From Pseudomonas helleri (GTDB lineage Bacteria > Pseudomonadota > Gammaproteobacteria > Pseudomonadales > Pseudomonadaceae): a stretch of DNA of 64,000 nt. This document shows, piece by piece, positions 1 through 7,845 of the stretch. The notes below the pieces were generated by a model, which was given only the letters and a program-made list of their open reading frames with translations, was not told the origin of the DNA and made no database searches. The position numbers and the translations under genes are program-made. The stretch covers positions 42,015 to 106,014 of the forward strand of contig NZ_JYLD01000018.1 of assembly GCF_001043025.1 (NCBI RefSeq), read 5' to 3'. How positions within the stretch are numbered: the first letter of the stretch is position 1; each line of letters begins with the position of its first letter.

Positions 1-423
1 ATAAATGCACGGCAAGCGGTTTTGTTCGGCAATCGTCTGCGCGCGCAGGTGCTTCTTTACCGTCAGCGGGTAGTAAGAACCGCCTTTGACCGTGGCATCG
101 TTCGCCACAATCATGCATTCAACCCCTTCGACCCTACCAATGCCGGCGATGATTCCTGCTGCCGGAACGTCTTCGCCGTACACGCCATAGGCAGCCAACT
201 GACTGAGTTCCAGAAAGGCCGAGCCCGTGTCCAGCAACCGGTCAATCCGCTCGCGGGGCAGCAACTTGCCACGTGAGGTGTGGCGCTCTTGTGCCTTGGC
301 GCCGCCGCCTTGCTGCACCTGCTCAAGCAAAGCGTGCAGGGCGTCGACCTGTTTGAGCATGGCCTCGTGGTTGGTCGCGAACTCCGCAGAGCGCGGGTTG
401 ATGGTCGTATGCAAGATGGACAT
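1..423 (-). CDS. liuB: Methylcrotonyl-CoA carboxylase carboxyltransferase subunit, N-terminal part
   Basis: Only the first 141 codons are inside the window; the gene continues past base 1. The start is an ATG at 423, 11 bases after the liuA stop, so the two are read as one operon. The visible protein reads SRGKLLPRERIDRLLDTGS near residue 50 and ends in RLPCIY, both typical of the carboxyltransferase (beta) subunit of biotin-dependent 3-methylcrotonyl-CoA carboxylase. That enzyme carboxylates methylcrotonyl-CoA in leucine and isovalerate breakdown. A propionyl/geranyl-CoA carboxylase beta subunit would look similar this early in the chain, but the position directly behind isovaleryl-CoA dehydrogenase favours liuB. 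Confidence 0.87.
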   Translation of the reverse strand, partial: MSILHTTINPRSAEFATNHEAMLKQVDALHALLEQVQQGGGAKAQERHTSRGKLLPRERIDRLLDTGSAFLELSQLAAYGVYGEDVPAAGIIAGIGRVEGVECMIVANDATVKGGSYYPLTVKKHLRAQTIAEQNRLPCIY

Positions 424-434
424 ACGTGCGCTCC

Positions 435-1598
435 TCAGCGGGTTTCGTTAAACAGTTCGCGACCAATCAACATACGGCGGATTTCACTGGTGCCCGCGCC
501 GATCTCATAGAGCTTGGCGTCACGCAGCAGGCGCCCGGCAGGGAATTCATTGATGTAGCCGTTACCGCCCAGAATCTGGATCGCGTCGAGGGCCATTTGC
601 GTGGCGCGCTCGGCGCTGTACAAGATCACCCCGGCGGCGTCCTTGCGCGTGGTTTCGCCGCGTTCGCAGGCAGCCGCCACCGCGTACAGATAAGCGCGGC
701 TGGCATTGAGCTGGGTGTACATGTCGGCCACCTTGCCCTGGATCAGCTGAAACTCGCCGATGCTCTGGCCAAACTGTTTGCGGTCGTGGATGTACGGCAC
801 CACCAGGTCCATGCACGCCTGCATGATCCCGGTCGGGCCGCCCGAGAGCACGACGCGCTCGTAATCGAGACCGCTCATCAACACTTTGACGCCTGCGTTG
901 AGGGTGCCCAGGAGGTTTTCTTCCGGCACTTCAACGTCGTCGAAAAACAGTTCGCAGGTGTTCGAACCGCGCATGCCGAGCTTGTCGAAATGGGTGCTGC
1001 GGCTGAAGCCTTTCCAGTCACGCTCAACAATAAAAGCGCTGATGCCGTGTGGGCCTTTTTCCAGGTCGGTTTTGGCGTAGATCACATACGTGTTGGCGTC
1101 CGGGCCGTTGGTGATCCAGGTTTTGCTGCCGTTAAGGACGAAATGATCACCGCGCTTGTCGGCGCGCAGCTTCATCGACACCACGTCAGACCCGGCATTG
1201 GGCTCGCTCATGGCCAGGGCGCCAATGTGTTCGCCGCTGATCAACTTGGGCAGGTATTTGAGTTTTTGCGCGTGGCTGCCGTTGCGGTTGATCTGGTTGA
1301 CGCACAGGTTGGAGTGCGCCCCGTACGAAAGGGCCACCGACGCCGAGCCGCGGCTGATTTCTTCCATGGCGACCACGTGCGCCAGGTAGCTCAGGCCAGT
1401 CCCGCCGTATTCTTCCGGCACGGTGATGCCCAGCAGGCCCATGTCACCGAACTTGCGCCACATGTCGGCGGGGAACAGGTTGTCTTTGTCGATTTGCGCC
1501 GCGCGGGGGCTGAGTTCATCAGCCACAAAGGCTTGTACCTGATCGCGCAGCATGTCGATGGTTTCGCCCAGGGCGAAGTTCAAAGTCGGGTAGCTCAT
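435..1598 (-). CDS. liuA: Isovaleryl-CoA dehydrogenase
   Basis: FAD-dependent acyl-CoA dehydrogenase of 387 residues, the usual family length. It would oxidise isovaleryl-CoA to 3-methylcrotonyl-CoA and pass electrons to ETF. Visible features are the middle-domain signature ALAMSEPNAGSD around residue 135, the C-terminal QILGGNGYINEFPAGRLLRDAK block, and Glu247 in the string GLDYERVVLSGG. That glutamate occupies the helix-G position used as catalytic base by isovaleryl-CoA dehydrogenases rather than the C-terminal site of most relatives. The ATG at 1598 has an AAGGTG ribosome site. The gene leads the liuAB operon and faces two LiuR operators at 1656-1713. Confidence 0.92.
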   Translation of the reverse strand: MSYPTLNFALGETIDMLRDQVQAFVADELSPRAAQIDKDNLFPADMWRKFGDMGLLGITVPEEYGGTGLSYLAHVVAMEEISRGSASVALSYGAHSNLCVNQINRNGSHAQKLKYLPKLISGEHIGALAMSEPNAGSDVVSMKLRADKRGDHFVLNGSKTWITNGPDANTYVIYAKTDLEKGPHGISAFIVERDWKGFSRSTHFDKLGMRGSNTCELFFDDVEVPEENLLGTLNAGVKVLMSGLDYERVVLSGGPTGIMQACMDLVVPYIHDRKQFGQSIGEFQLIQGKVADMYTQLNASRAYLYAVAAACERGETTRKDAAGVILYSAERATQMALDAIQILGGNGYINEFPAGRLLRDAKLYEIGAGTSEIRRMLIGRELFNETR

Positions 1599-1655
1599 GG
1601 GGCACCTTGGTCATTGTTCTTATAAACGGCGTTAACAGCATCGCCATGGGTAAGC

Positions 1656-1671
1656 TTTACGTTAACGTAAA
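1656..1671. promoter_or_regulatory. LiuR operator 1, between liuA and the acyl-CoA ligase gene
   Basis: TTTACGTTAACGTAAA is a perfect 16-base palindrome, 58 bases before the liuA start. LiuR-type MerR regulators of branched-chain amino acid catabolism are known to use palindromes of this kind, and a LiuR-like gene lies at 5083-5481. A second copy starts 42 bases further on. Confidence 0.8.
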
Positions 1672-1697
1672 CTTGGCAATGAATGCTGTCAATGACC

Positions 1698-1713
1698 TTT
1701 ACGTTAACGTCAA
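1698..1713. promoter_or_regulatory. LiuR operator 2, on the ligase side
   Basis: TTTACGTTAACGTCAA matches operator 1 at 15 of 16 positions and lies about 92 bases before the ligase ATG. The two operators are 42 bases apart, four helical turns, so each divergent promoter probably has its own copy. Confidence 0.75.
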
Positions 1714-1804
1714 CTTGGTTCAGAGTAATTGCTATTCTGCACAGAGGGAATGCGTGAGTGCGCGTCTTCCCCATGCTCCCAAAACAATCACAAGAGGAGT
1801 TGTC

Positions 1805-3487
1805 ATGAAGCCGCAATCTGTCCCCAGTTACAGCCAGGGCGCGCTGGACAAGCCGTTGCTGGCGATGACCATCGGTCAGGCGTTCGATCAAACCGCTGCC
1901 CGCTACCCCGACGGTGAAGCGTTGGTGGTGCGCCATCAGCAGCAGCGTTACAACTGGGCGCAGTTGGCTCAGGCCGTTGACCTTCACGCCAGGGCCTTTC
2001 TGGCGTTGGGCATGCAGGCGGGCGACCGGTTGGGCGTGTGGGCGCCTAACTGTGCCGAGTGGTTTATCTGCCAGTTTGCCAGCGCAAAAATTGGCGTGAT
2101 TCTGGTCAACATCAACCCGGCCTATCGTTTGTCCGAGCTTGAATACGTGCTCAAACAATCAAAGTGCCAGTGGCTGGTGAGTGCGAGCACGTTCAAGACC
2201 TCGAACTACCACGCGATGCTCCAGGAGTTGCTGCCTGAGCTTGAAGGGCAGGCGGCCGGGCAACTCAACAGCGAGCGTTTTGCAGACTTGCGCGGGGTGA
2301 TCAGCCTCGATGCACAGCCGCCCGCAGGGTTCTTGCCCTGGCCGCAACTGGCCACATTGGGCAGCGGCGTTGCAGTGCAGCAACTCTACGCACGACAGGC
2401 CAGCCTTCAGCCCGACCAGCCGGTGAACATTCAGTACACCTCTGGCACCACGGGCTTTCCTAAAGGTGCGACGCTCAGTCACCGCAATATTCTCAATAAC
2501 GGTTACATGGTTGGCGAAAGCCTGGTGCTGACGGCCGCTGACCGGCTGGTGATACCGGTGCCGCTGTATCACTGCTTTGGCATGGTGATGGGCAACCTGG
2601 GGTGCGTGACCCACGGCACCACCATGATTTACCCGGGCGACGCCTTTGACCCCACACTGACCCTGCAAGCCATCGCCGAAGAGCGGGCTACAGCGCTATA
2701 CGGGGTGCCCACCATGTTTATTGCCTTGCTCGATCACCCCGAGCGCGCCGGCTTTGACGTGTCGAGCCTGCGTACCGGGATCATGGCCGGCGCCACCTGT
2801 CCGATAGAAGTGATGCGCCGCGTGATCAGCGAAATGCACATGGGCGAGGTACAAATTGCTTATGGCATGACTGAAACCAGCCCGGTGTCCATGCAGACCG
2901 GGCCGGATGATGATCTGGAATTACGCGTGACCACCGTAGGGCGTACCCAACCGCACCTGGAGAACAAGCTGATCGACGCCGAAGGCAATATCGTCGCTCG
3001 CGGTGAGGTGGGTGAACTGTGCACCCGTGGTTACAGCGTGATGCTGGGTTACTGGAACAACCCGCAAGCGACCCGCGAAGCTTTGGACAGCGAAGGGTGG
3101 ATGCACACCGGTGACCTGGCAGAGATGAATGAGCAGGGCTATGTGCGCATTGTCGGGCGTAACAAGGACATGATTATTCGGGGCGGCGAGAACATTTACC
3201 CGCGTGAGCTGGAAGAGTTCTTTTTCACCCACCCTGCGGTGGCGGACGTGCAGGTTATCGGGATCCCGGATGAAAAATACGGCGAAGAGATTGTCGCCTG
3301 GATCAAATTTCACCCCGGCCACAGTGCTAACGAGCTTGAGTTGCAAACGTGGTGCAAGTCGCGCATCGCCCACTTCAAGACGCCACGACACTTCAAGTTT
3401 GTCGACGTCTTCCCGATGACCGTGACCGGTAAGATCCAAAAATTCAAAATGCGCGAAATCAGCATCCTGGAGATCAGAAAGGTCTAG
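1805..3487 (+). CDS. AMP-binding acyl-CoA synthetase of the liu locus
   Basis: ATP-dependent acyl-CoA ligase of the ANL superfamily, 560 residues. The phosphate-binding loop YTSGTTGFPKG is at about residues 211-221. The later motifs GWMHTGDLAEM and GRNKDMIIRGGENIYPRELEE, plus the C-terminal lysine block TGKIQKFKMRE, complete the fold. The ATG at 1805 was chosen because AAGAGGAG stands just upstream; the open frame extends further left, but through the operators. Divergent from liuA and sharing LiuR operators, it probably activates a leucine- or terpenoid-derived short or branched acid, or a medium-chain fatty acid. The exact substrate cannot be read from sequence. Confidence 0.85.
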   Translation: MKPQSVPSYSQGALDKPLLAMTIGQAFDQTAARYPDGEALVVRHQQQRYNWAQLAQAVDLHARAFLALGMQAGDRLGVWAPNCAEWFICQFASAKIGVILVNINPAYRLSELEYVLKQSKCQWLVSASTFKTSNYHAMLQELLPELEGQAAGQLNSERFADLRGVISLDAQPPAGFLPWPQLATLGSGVAVQQLYARQASLQPDQPVNIQYTSGTTGFPKGATLSHRNILNNGYMVGESLVLTAADRLVIPVPLYHCFGMVMGNLGCVTHGTTMIYPGDAFDPTLTLQAIAEERATALYGVPTMFIALLDHPERAGFDVSSLRTGIMAGATCPIEVMRRVISEMHMGEVQIAYGMTETSPVSMQTGPDDDLELRVTTVGRTQPHLENKLIDAEGNIVARGEVGELCTRGYSVMLGYWNNPQATREALDSEGWMHTGDLAEMNEQGYVRIVGRNKDMIIRGGENIYPRELEEFFFTHPAVADVQVIGIPDEKYGEEIVAWIKFHPGHSANELELQTWCKSRIAHFKTPRHFKFVDVFPMTVTGKIQKFKMREISILEIRKV

Positions 3488-3519
3488 GCCGCTGGTTTTA
3501 TGTGGAACTCTGTTTGTCG

Positions 3520-3601
3520 TGGGAGCGGGCTTGCTCGCGAATGGGGCGGCGGTGTGCAACAAGCACACCGCGTTGGCTGAATCGCGAGCAAGCCCGCTCC
3601 C
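3520..3601. repeat. REPIN, GGGAGCGGGCTTGCTCGCGA family
   Basis: Two inverted arms (3520-3540 and 3581-3601) carry the common fluorescent-Pseudomonas REP core GGGAGCGGGCTTGCTCGCGA and flank about 40 bases that themselves contain GTGTGC/GCACAC. It follows the ligase stop codon directly. A second member is at 49301-49398. Confidence 0.85.
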
Positions 3602-3627
3602 ACAGAAACACAAACCCCGGAAAGCAC

Positions 3628-3651
3628 AAAGGGGAGCCGAGGCTCCCCTTT
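3628..3651 (-). terminator. Terminator of the CrcY-like RNA
   Basis: AAAGGGGAGCC-GA-GGCTCCCCTTT is an 11-pair stem with a minimal loop. It lies at the end of the minus-strand RNA starting near 4007. The following minus-strand bases are TGTGCTTT, a moderate U tract. The symmetrical stem could also stop read-through from the ligase gene on the plus strand. Confidence 0.7.
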
Positions 3652-4007
3652 AACGTGTCGTTGCGTGCTCTTTTTATTATTGAAGGGTGGTCTATTGTTG
3701 TTTTTGGAACTCACCCTTTGCTGCGTTTTTTAGCGATCCCCATCCGGGATCAAGAGCAAACGTATTTTTTTGAGCGCTGATCCACTTTTATCACTGGCTA
3801 TCAAACCGGCGATCCAACCTGAACGGGTGCTACCTGAAGGTAGTTTTATTGTTCTCTGCCCGGTTGCGAGGTGGCTCTTGGCTCCCCGGAAAAGTAAACC
3901 TTCTCCAAAAAAATCTGTTAGCTGCGTCTCTGCCGTGTTGTTTTTGTTATGTCAGAGTCGTTTCGTATTGTTCTTATTATGTTGCTGCGGTTTTTATTCT
4001 TGTTATG
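3628..4007 (-). ncRNA. crcY: CrcY-type Hfq/Crc-antagonising small RNA
   Basis: No credible ORF occupies this gap. Read on the minus strand it has the full design of the CrcZ/CrcY/CrcX RNAs, which sequester the Hfq-Crc repressor complex and so relieve catabolite repression. A sigma-54 promoter at 4018-4033 predicts a start near 4007. Six A-rich clusters of the AAnAAnAA type follow, on plus coordinates 3991-4004, 3967-3978, 3938-3950, 3841-3853, 3693-3705 and 3670-3682. A GC-rich terminator hairpin ends it at 3628. The length of about 380 nt fits the family. As I recall, crcY of Pseudomonas putida lies beside mvaB, the same gene (liuE) that neighbours it here. Confidence 0.82.
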
Positions 4008-4017
4008 CCATAGAGAT

Positions 4018-4033
4018 AGCAGGAGCCGTGCCA
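4018..4033 (-). promoter_or_regulatory. Sigma-54 (-24/-12) promoter of the CrcY-like RNA
   Basis: The minus strand reads TGGCACGGCTCCTGCT, matching TGGCACG-N4-TTGCW with one mismatch. The GG and GC elements are correctly spaced 12 bases apart. Transcription should begin 12 bases past the -12 C, near 4007, just before the first A-rich Hfq/Crc motif. Confidence 0.82.
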
Positions 4034-4081
4034 ACTTTTAAAAATCCTTATAAATCAATGGCTTAAATTTTAGACAATAAA

Positions 4082-4107
4082 AAACCGGCCTGGATCAAGG
4101 CCGGTTT
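4082..4107 (-). terminator. Intrinsic terminator of the liuR-liuE operon
   Basis: On the minus strand AAACCGGCCT-TGATCC-AGGCCGGTTT is followed by a T run (TTTTTTATTG). It is placed 53 bases after the liuE stop and insulates the operon from the CrcY promoter. Confidence 0.88.
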
Positions 4108-4113
4108 GTTTCC

Positions 4114-4146
4114 GTGTTACTCGTTTGTGTGAGGGGGCGGTAACAC
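4114..4146. promoter_or_regulatory. Candidate CbrB activator site upstream of crcY
   Basis: GTGTTAC (4114-4120) and GTAACAC (4140-4146) form an inverted repeat with 19 bases between arms; another GTAACAC lies at 4194-4200 inside the liuE 3' end. They are 105-195 bases upstream of the predicted crcY start, the usual range for a sigma-54 enhancer. The half-sites match those I recall for CbrB (TGTTAC/GTAACA), but the recalled spacing is 14, so this is tentative. Confidence 0.5.
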
Positions 4147-4159
4147 TAAGCCACACTTT

Positions 4160-5056
4160 TCAGCACTGGCGCGCCTTGGCGACCCGTGACCCGGTAACAC
4201 GCCCCAGCACGCTGCAGATGTGCTGGCCTGCCAGTAACAGCTTGTCCATGTCGACCCCGGTTTCGATCCCTATGCCGTTGAGCATGTACAGCACGTCTTC
4301 GGTGGCCACGTTACCGCTGGCGCCCTTGGCGTACGGGCAGCCGCCCAGGCCTGCCACCGAGCTGTCGAACACATTGATCCCTTCGAGCAAGCTGGCGTAG
4401 ATGTTGACCATGGCCTGGCCATAGGTGTCATGGAAATGCCCGGCGAGTTTGTCGCGGGGGACATAAGCCCCGACGGCTTCGAACATGGCACGGGTTGCCG
4501 AGGGCGTGCCGGTGCCGATGGTGTCGCCCAGCGACACTTCGTAACAGCCCATGGCGTACAGCTCTTTGGCCACGGCGGCAACTTGTTGCGCCGAAACCTG
4601 GCCTTCGTACGGGCAGCCCAGCACACAGGACACATAGCCGCGCACGCTGATGCCGTGTTGCCTGGCGGATTCCATGATGGGCACAAAGCGTTCCAGGCTT
4701 TCACTGATCGAGCAGTTGATGTTGCGCTGCGAAAACGCTTCGGATGCGGCGGCGAATACGGCCACTTCTTTAACCCCGGCGGCGACGGCGTCTTCGAAGC
4801 CGCGCATATTCGGCGTCAACGCCCCATAAACCACACCTGGCTTGTGCTGGATCTGCGCGAAGACCTCGGCGGAACCGGCCATTTGCGGCACCCATTTAGG
4901 CGACACAAAACTGCCGACTTCGATATAGCCCAGCCCGGCGTCGGTCAGGGCGTTCACCAACTGCACCTTGTCGGCCACGCTGATGGGCTGGGCTTCATTT
5001 TGCAAACCGTCGCGCGGGCCGACTTCAATCAGGCGCACATGGGTGGGAAATGTCAT
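4160..5056 (-). CDS. liuE: Hydroxymethylglutaryl-CoA lyase
   Basis: Cleaves HMG-CoA to acetoacetate and acetyl-CoA, the last step of leucine degradation. The 298-residue TIM-barrel protein has the N-terminal EVGPRDGLQNE metal/substrate motif (residues 11-21), the metal-binding histidines in HFHDTYGQAM, and the signature GLGGCPYAKGASGN with the catalytic cysteine. It starts 26 bases behind liuR and is probably co-transcribed with it, away from the liuAB operon at 0-1.6 kb. Also known as mvaB. Confidence 0.93.
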   Translation of the reverse strand: MTFPTHVRLIEVGPRDGLQNEAQPISVADKVQLVNALTDAGLGYIEVGSFVSPKWVPQMAGSAEVFAQIQHKPGVVYGALTPNMRGFEDAVAAGVKEVAVFAAASEAFSQRNINCSISESLERFVPIMESARQHGISVRGYVSCVLGCPYEGQVSAQQVAAVAKELYAMGCYEVSLGDTIGTGTPSATRAMFEAVGAYVPRDKLAGHFHDTYGQAMVNIYASLLEGINVFDSSVAGLGGCPYAKGASGNVATEDVLYMLNGIGIETGVDMDKLLLAGQHICSVLGRVTGSRVAKARQC

Positions 5057-5082
5057 GGGGGGATCACCAGGGTTGTTATGTT

Positions 5083-5481
5083 TTAAGAGGCCGTCTGACT
5101 TTTTATCGTGTGTTCAAGCGCCTGGATACAGCGTTCTTCGGCCGTATCCAGTTCAAGTTGCATCTGCTGAATATCCAGCAACTGTTGCTCCAGCTGTTCA
5201 CGGCGCTCGGCTATTTTGGCCAGCATGCTGTTCAACTGTTTCTGGTTGCCGCTGGTAGGGTCGTAAAGCTCAATCAGTTCGCGACATTCGGCCAGCGAAA
5301 AACCGATGCGCTTGCCGCGCAAAATCAGCTTAAGGCTGACTTTGTCCCGCGCCGAATAGATCCGCTCCTGGCCTCGGCGTTCGGGGGCGAGCATGCCTTG
5401 TTCTTCGTAAAAACGAATGGCGCGGGTGGTGATATCAAGTTCGCGGGCAAGGTCGGAAATACTGTACGTCTGGCTGCTCAT
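5083..5481 (-). CDS. liuR: MerR-family regulator of leucine/isovalerate catabolism
   Basis: A 132-residue MerR-type regulator. The N-terminal winged helix (SISDLARELDITTRAIRFYEEQGML) is followed by the wing, a GKRIGFSLAECRELIEL helix and a C-terminal dimerisation coiled coil rich in Q, E and L. There is no metal-binding cysteine cluster, in keeping with an acyl-CoA-sensing LiuR. It shares an operon with liuE. An operator matching those at 1656-1713 lies upstream at 5524-5539, so autoregulation together with control of liuAB and the ligase is expected. Confidence 0.85.
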   Translation of the reverse strand: MSSQTYSISDLARELDITTRAIRFYEEQGMLAPERRGQERIYSARDKVSLKLILRGKRIGFSLAECRELIELYDPTSGNQKQLNSMLAKIAERREQLEQQLLDIQQMQLELDTAEERCIQALEHTIKSQTAS

Positions 5482-5507
5482 GGGCGGGCTCTGGAAGGAT
5501 CATGCCG

Positions 5508-6473
5508 TTAAGCTAAAGGTTGGTTGACGTTTACGTCAAGCAAGCGCTGCGCCTCGGCTTTCTTTTCCAGTGCCAATTGCTGTTGGCACACCTCGATCAA
5601 CTGCTCACGCATCCAGCGGTTGGCGGGGTCTTGCTCGGTGCTTTCGTGCCAGTACAAGTGTGTTTCCACGCCCGGCAATTCGCTGATGGGCAGCGGCACA
5701 AAATGCAGGCCGTGCCGACGGGCAAAACGCTCGGGCACGGTCATGACCATGTCGGTTTGCTGCAAAACATTGGAGGCCATCAGGTAATGCTGGGAGCGCA
5801 GGGTGATTTTGCGTTGCAGGCCGATTTTGCCCAGTGCCAGATCCACCTGGCCGAGGCCGTTGCGCCGTGTCGAAATATGGATATGGGTCAGCGCCAGGTA
5901 CTCGTCGAGGCTGATACTGGCCTTGCCCGCCAACGGGTGGCCCTGGCGCATGGCGCACACGTAACGGTCTTCCATCAACTTGATATGGCGTACTTGAGCG
6001 TCGGTGTTGAGCGGCGCATCGACGGCGAAATCCAGTCGTCCTGCCGCCAGGTCGCTGGTGGTCTCGCGGCGGTGGGCTAAAAAGCTTTCGATCACCACGG
6101 CCGGAGCATGTCGGCGCAAGCGCTGGAACAAGGGCGGCAAAATCACCGCTTCTGTCAGGTCGGTCATGCTGATACGGAACGTCTTGTTCGCCTGCAGAGG
6201 GTTAAACGTACGGCTTTCTTGCACCGACACCCGCAGCAGGGCCAACGCGCTGCGCACCGGGCTGATGATGTTCTGCGCCATGGGCGTGGGCACCATGCCT
6301 TGCGCCGTGCGCACAAACAGCGGGTCGTTAAAGGTTTCACGCAGCCGGGCCAGCGCGTTGGACACCGCTGGCTGGGTGATGCCAATGATTTGTCCGGCAC
6401 GGGTCAGGTTGGCTTCGGTGTAAATGGCGTCGAAGACGATGAACAGATTGAGGTCGACCTTGCTCAGGTTCAT
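5508..6473 (-). CDS. LysR-family transcriptional regulator
   Basis: A 321-residue LysR protein with the N-terminal helix-turn-helix (NLFIVFDAIYTEANLTRAGQ, then GITQPAVSNALARLR) and a C-terminal effector domain. The ATG at 6473 begins the classical LysR start MNLSKVDLNLF; an in-frame ATG at 6515 would add 14 low-complexity residues. It diverges from the acyl-CoA dehydrogenase gene at 6631 and probably controls it, ligand unknown. Its last codons carry the liuR operator. Confidence 0.87.
   Translation of the reverse strand: MNLSKVDLNLFIVFDAIYTEANLTRAGQIIGITQPAVSNALARLRETFNDPLFVRTAQGMVPTPMAQNIISPVRSALALLRVSVQESRTFNPLQANKTFRISMTDLTEAVILPPLFQRLRRHAPAVVIESFLAHRRETTSDLAAGRLDFAVDAPLNTDAQVRHIKLMEDRYVCAMRQGHPLAGKASISLDEYLALTHIHISTRRNGLGQVDLALGKIGLQRKITLRSQHYLMASNVLQQTDMVMTVPERFARRHGLHFVPLPISELPGVETHLYWHESTEQDPANRWMREQLIEVCQQQLALEKKAEAQRLLDVNVNQPLA
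5524..5539. promoter_or_regulatory. LiuR operator 3, inside the end of the LysR gene
   Basis: TTGACGTTTACGTCAA is a near-perfect palindrome of the same type as the operators at 1656 and 1698. It lies 43 bases before liuR and encodes the DVNVN residues near the C terminus of the preceding LysR gene. On the minus strand its left half, TTGACG, could serve as the -35 element of the liuR promoter, which is where MerR regulators bind. Confidence 0.72.
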
Positions 6474-6630
6474 GGCACTGGGCTCTTGTTGTTGGGGATG
6501 AGGCGATGGGCGCAATCATATATTGCTTATGAATGGTAATACACGTCGTTAATAGACAGCGCAAATGGAGAAGGGCTGATCTAGCATCACGGCAACGTCT
6601 ATACACATTCACAGTAAAAGGTAGCCACCC

Positions 6631-7845
6631 ATGGATTTCGCATACTCACCGAAAGTTCAGGCGCTGCGCGAACGCGTCACGGCGTTTATGGAGGCTTATG
6701 TCTATCCGGCCGAGGCGATTTTCGATCAGCAGGTGGCACAAGGTGATCGCTGGCAGCCGACGGCCATCATGGAAGAGCTCAAGCGCAAGGCCCAGGCAGA
6801 AGGCTTGTGGAACCTGTTTTTGCCGGAGTCGGAACTCGGCGCCGGGCTGACCAATCTGGAATACGCACCCTTGGCCGAGATCATGGGCCGGTCGATGCTC
6901 GGCTCGGAGCCGTTCAACTGCTCTGCACCGGACACCGGCAATATGGAGGTGCTGGTGCGTTACGCCAATGCACAGCAAAAACAACAGTGGCTGGAGCCGC
7001 TATTGCGTGGCGAGATTCGCTCTGCGTTCGCCATGACCGAGCCGGAGGTGGCCTCGTCCGATGCCACCAACATGGAGGCCCGTGCCGTGCGTGACGGCGA
7101 TGAATGGGTGATCAATGGCCGTAAATGGTGGACATCCGGGGCCTGCGATCCGCGCTGCAAAATCATGATCTTCATGGGCCTCAGCAACCCTGAGAATGCC
7201 CGCCATCAACAGCACTCGATGATCCTGATCCCGGTCGATACCCCCGGCGTGAAAATTGTCCGCCCGTTGCCGGTGTTCGGTTACGACGATGCACCCCACG
7301 GTCACGCCGAGGTACTGTTCGAGAATGTGCGTGTACCGTACGAAAACGTCCTGCTGGGCGAAGGCCGGGGTTTTGAAATTGCTCAGGGCCGCCTTGGTCC
7401 GGGCCGCATCCACCACTGCATGCGCTCAATCGGCATGGCCGAGCGCGCGCTGGAACTGATGTGTCAGCGCTCGCTGCAGCGCACGGCGTTTGGTAAACCG
7501 CTGGCGCGTCTGGGCGGTAACGTCGACAAAATCGCTGACTCGCGGATGGAAATCGACATGGCGCGCCTGCTCACCTTGAAAGCGGCGTACATGATGGACA
7601 CCGTGGGTAACAAGGTCGCGAAAAGCGAGATCGCGCAAATCAAGGTGGTTGCCCCCAACGTTGCATTGAAGGTGATCGACCGGGCGATCCAGATTCATGG
7701 CGGGGCAGGGGTCTCGCAGGATTTTCCGCTGGCTTATATGTACGCCATGCAGCGTACCTTACGTTTGGCGGACGGCCCGGATGAAGTGCACCGGGCGGCG
7801 GTTGGCAAATTCGAGTTGGACAAATACGCACAATCGCCGGGTTAA
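6631..7845 (+). CDS. Acyl-CoA dehydrogenase family protein
   Basis: A 404-residue acyl-CoA dehydrogenase-like flavoprotein. Visible are the substrate-loop signature FAMTEPEVASSDATN near residue 130, the middle beta-domain (NGRKWWTSGACDPRC), and the C-terminal helical domain with QIHGGAGVSQDFPLAYMYA. The sequence is closer to the ACAD10/11-like branch (long-chain or branched substrates) than to liuA. Preferred substrate is not evident. The stop codon overlaps that of the convergent gene at 7842 in the shared bases TTAA. Confidence 0.87.
   Translation: MDFAYSPKVQALRERVTAFMEAYVYPAEAIFDQQVAQGDRWQPTAIMEELKRKAQAEGLWNLFLPESELGAGLTNLEYAPLAEIMGRSMLGSEPFNCSAPDTGNMEVLVRYANAQQKQQWLEPLLRGEIRSAFAMTEPEVASSDATNMEARAVRDGDEWVINGRKWWTSGACDPRCKIMIFMGLSNPENARHQQHSMILIPVDTPGVKIVRPLPVFGYDDAPHGHAEVLFENVRVPYENVLLGEGRGFEIAQGRLGPGRIHHCMRSIGMAERALELMCQRSLQRTAFGKPLARLGGNVDKIADSRMEIDMARLLTLKAAYMMDTVGNKVAKSEIAQIKVVAPNVALKVIDRAIQIHGGAGVSQDFPLAYMYAMQRTLRLADGPDEVHRAAVGKFELDKYAQSPG

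Noticed and set aside
435..1625. Long antisense ORFs opposite real genes (for example 399 codons over liuA, 396 over tamB, 470 over pvdQ, 469 over mgtA)
   Set aside because: They mirror the third-position GC bias of the genes below them and show no protein family features.
3770..4066. 98-codon plus-strand ORF between the ligase gene and liuE
   Set aside because: It runs antisense to the CrcY-like RNA, its protein is a Cys/Phe/Leu-rich string that only mirrors the A-rich Hfq motifs, and it has no clear ribosome site.
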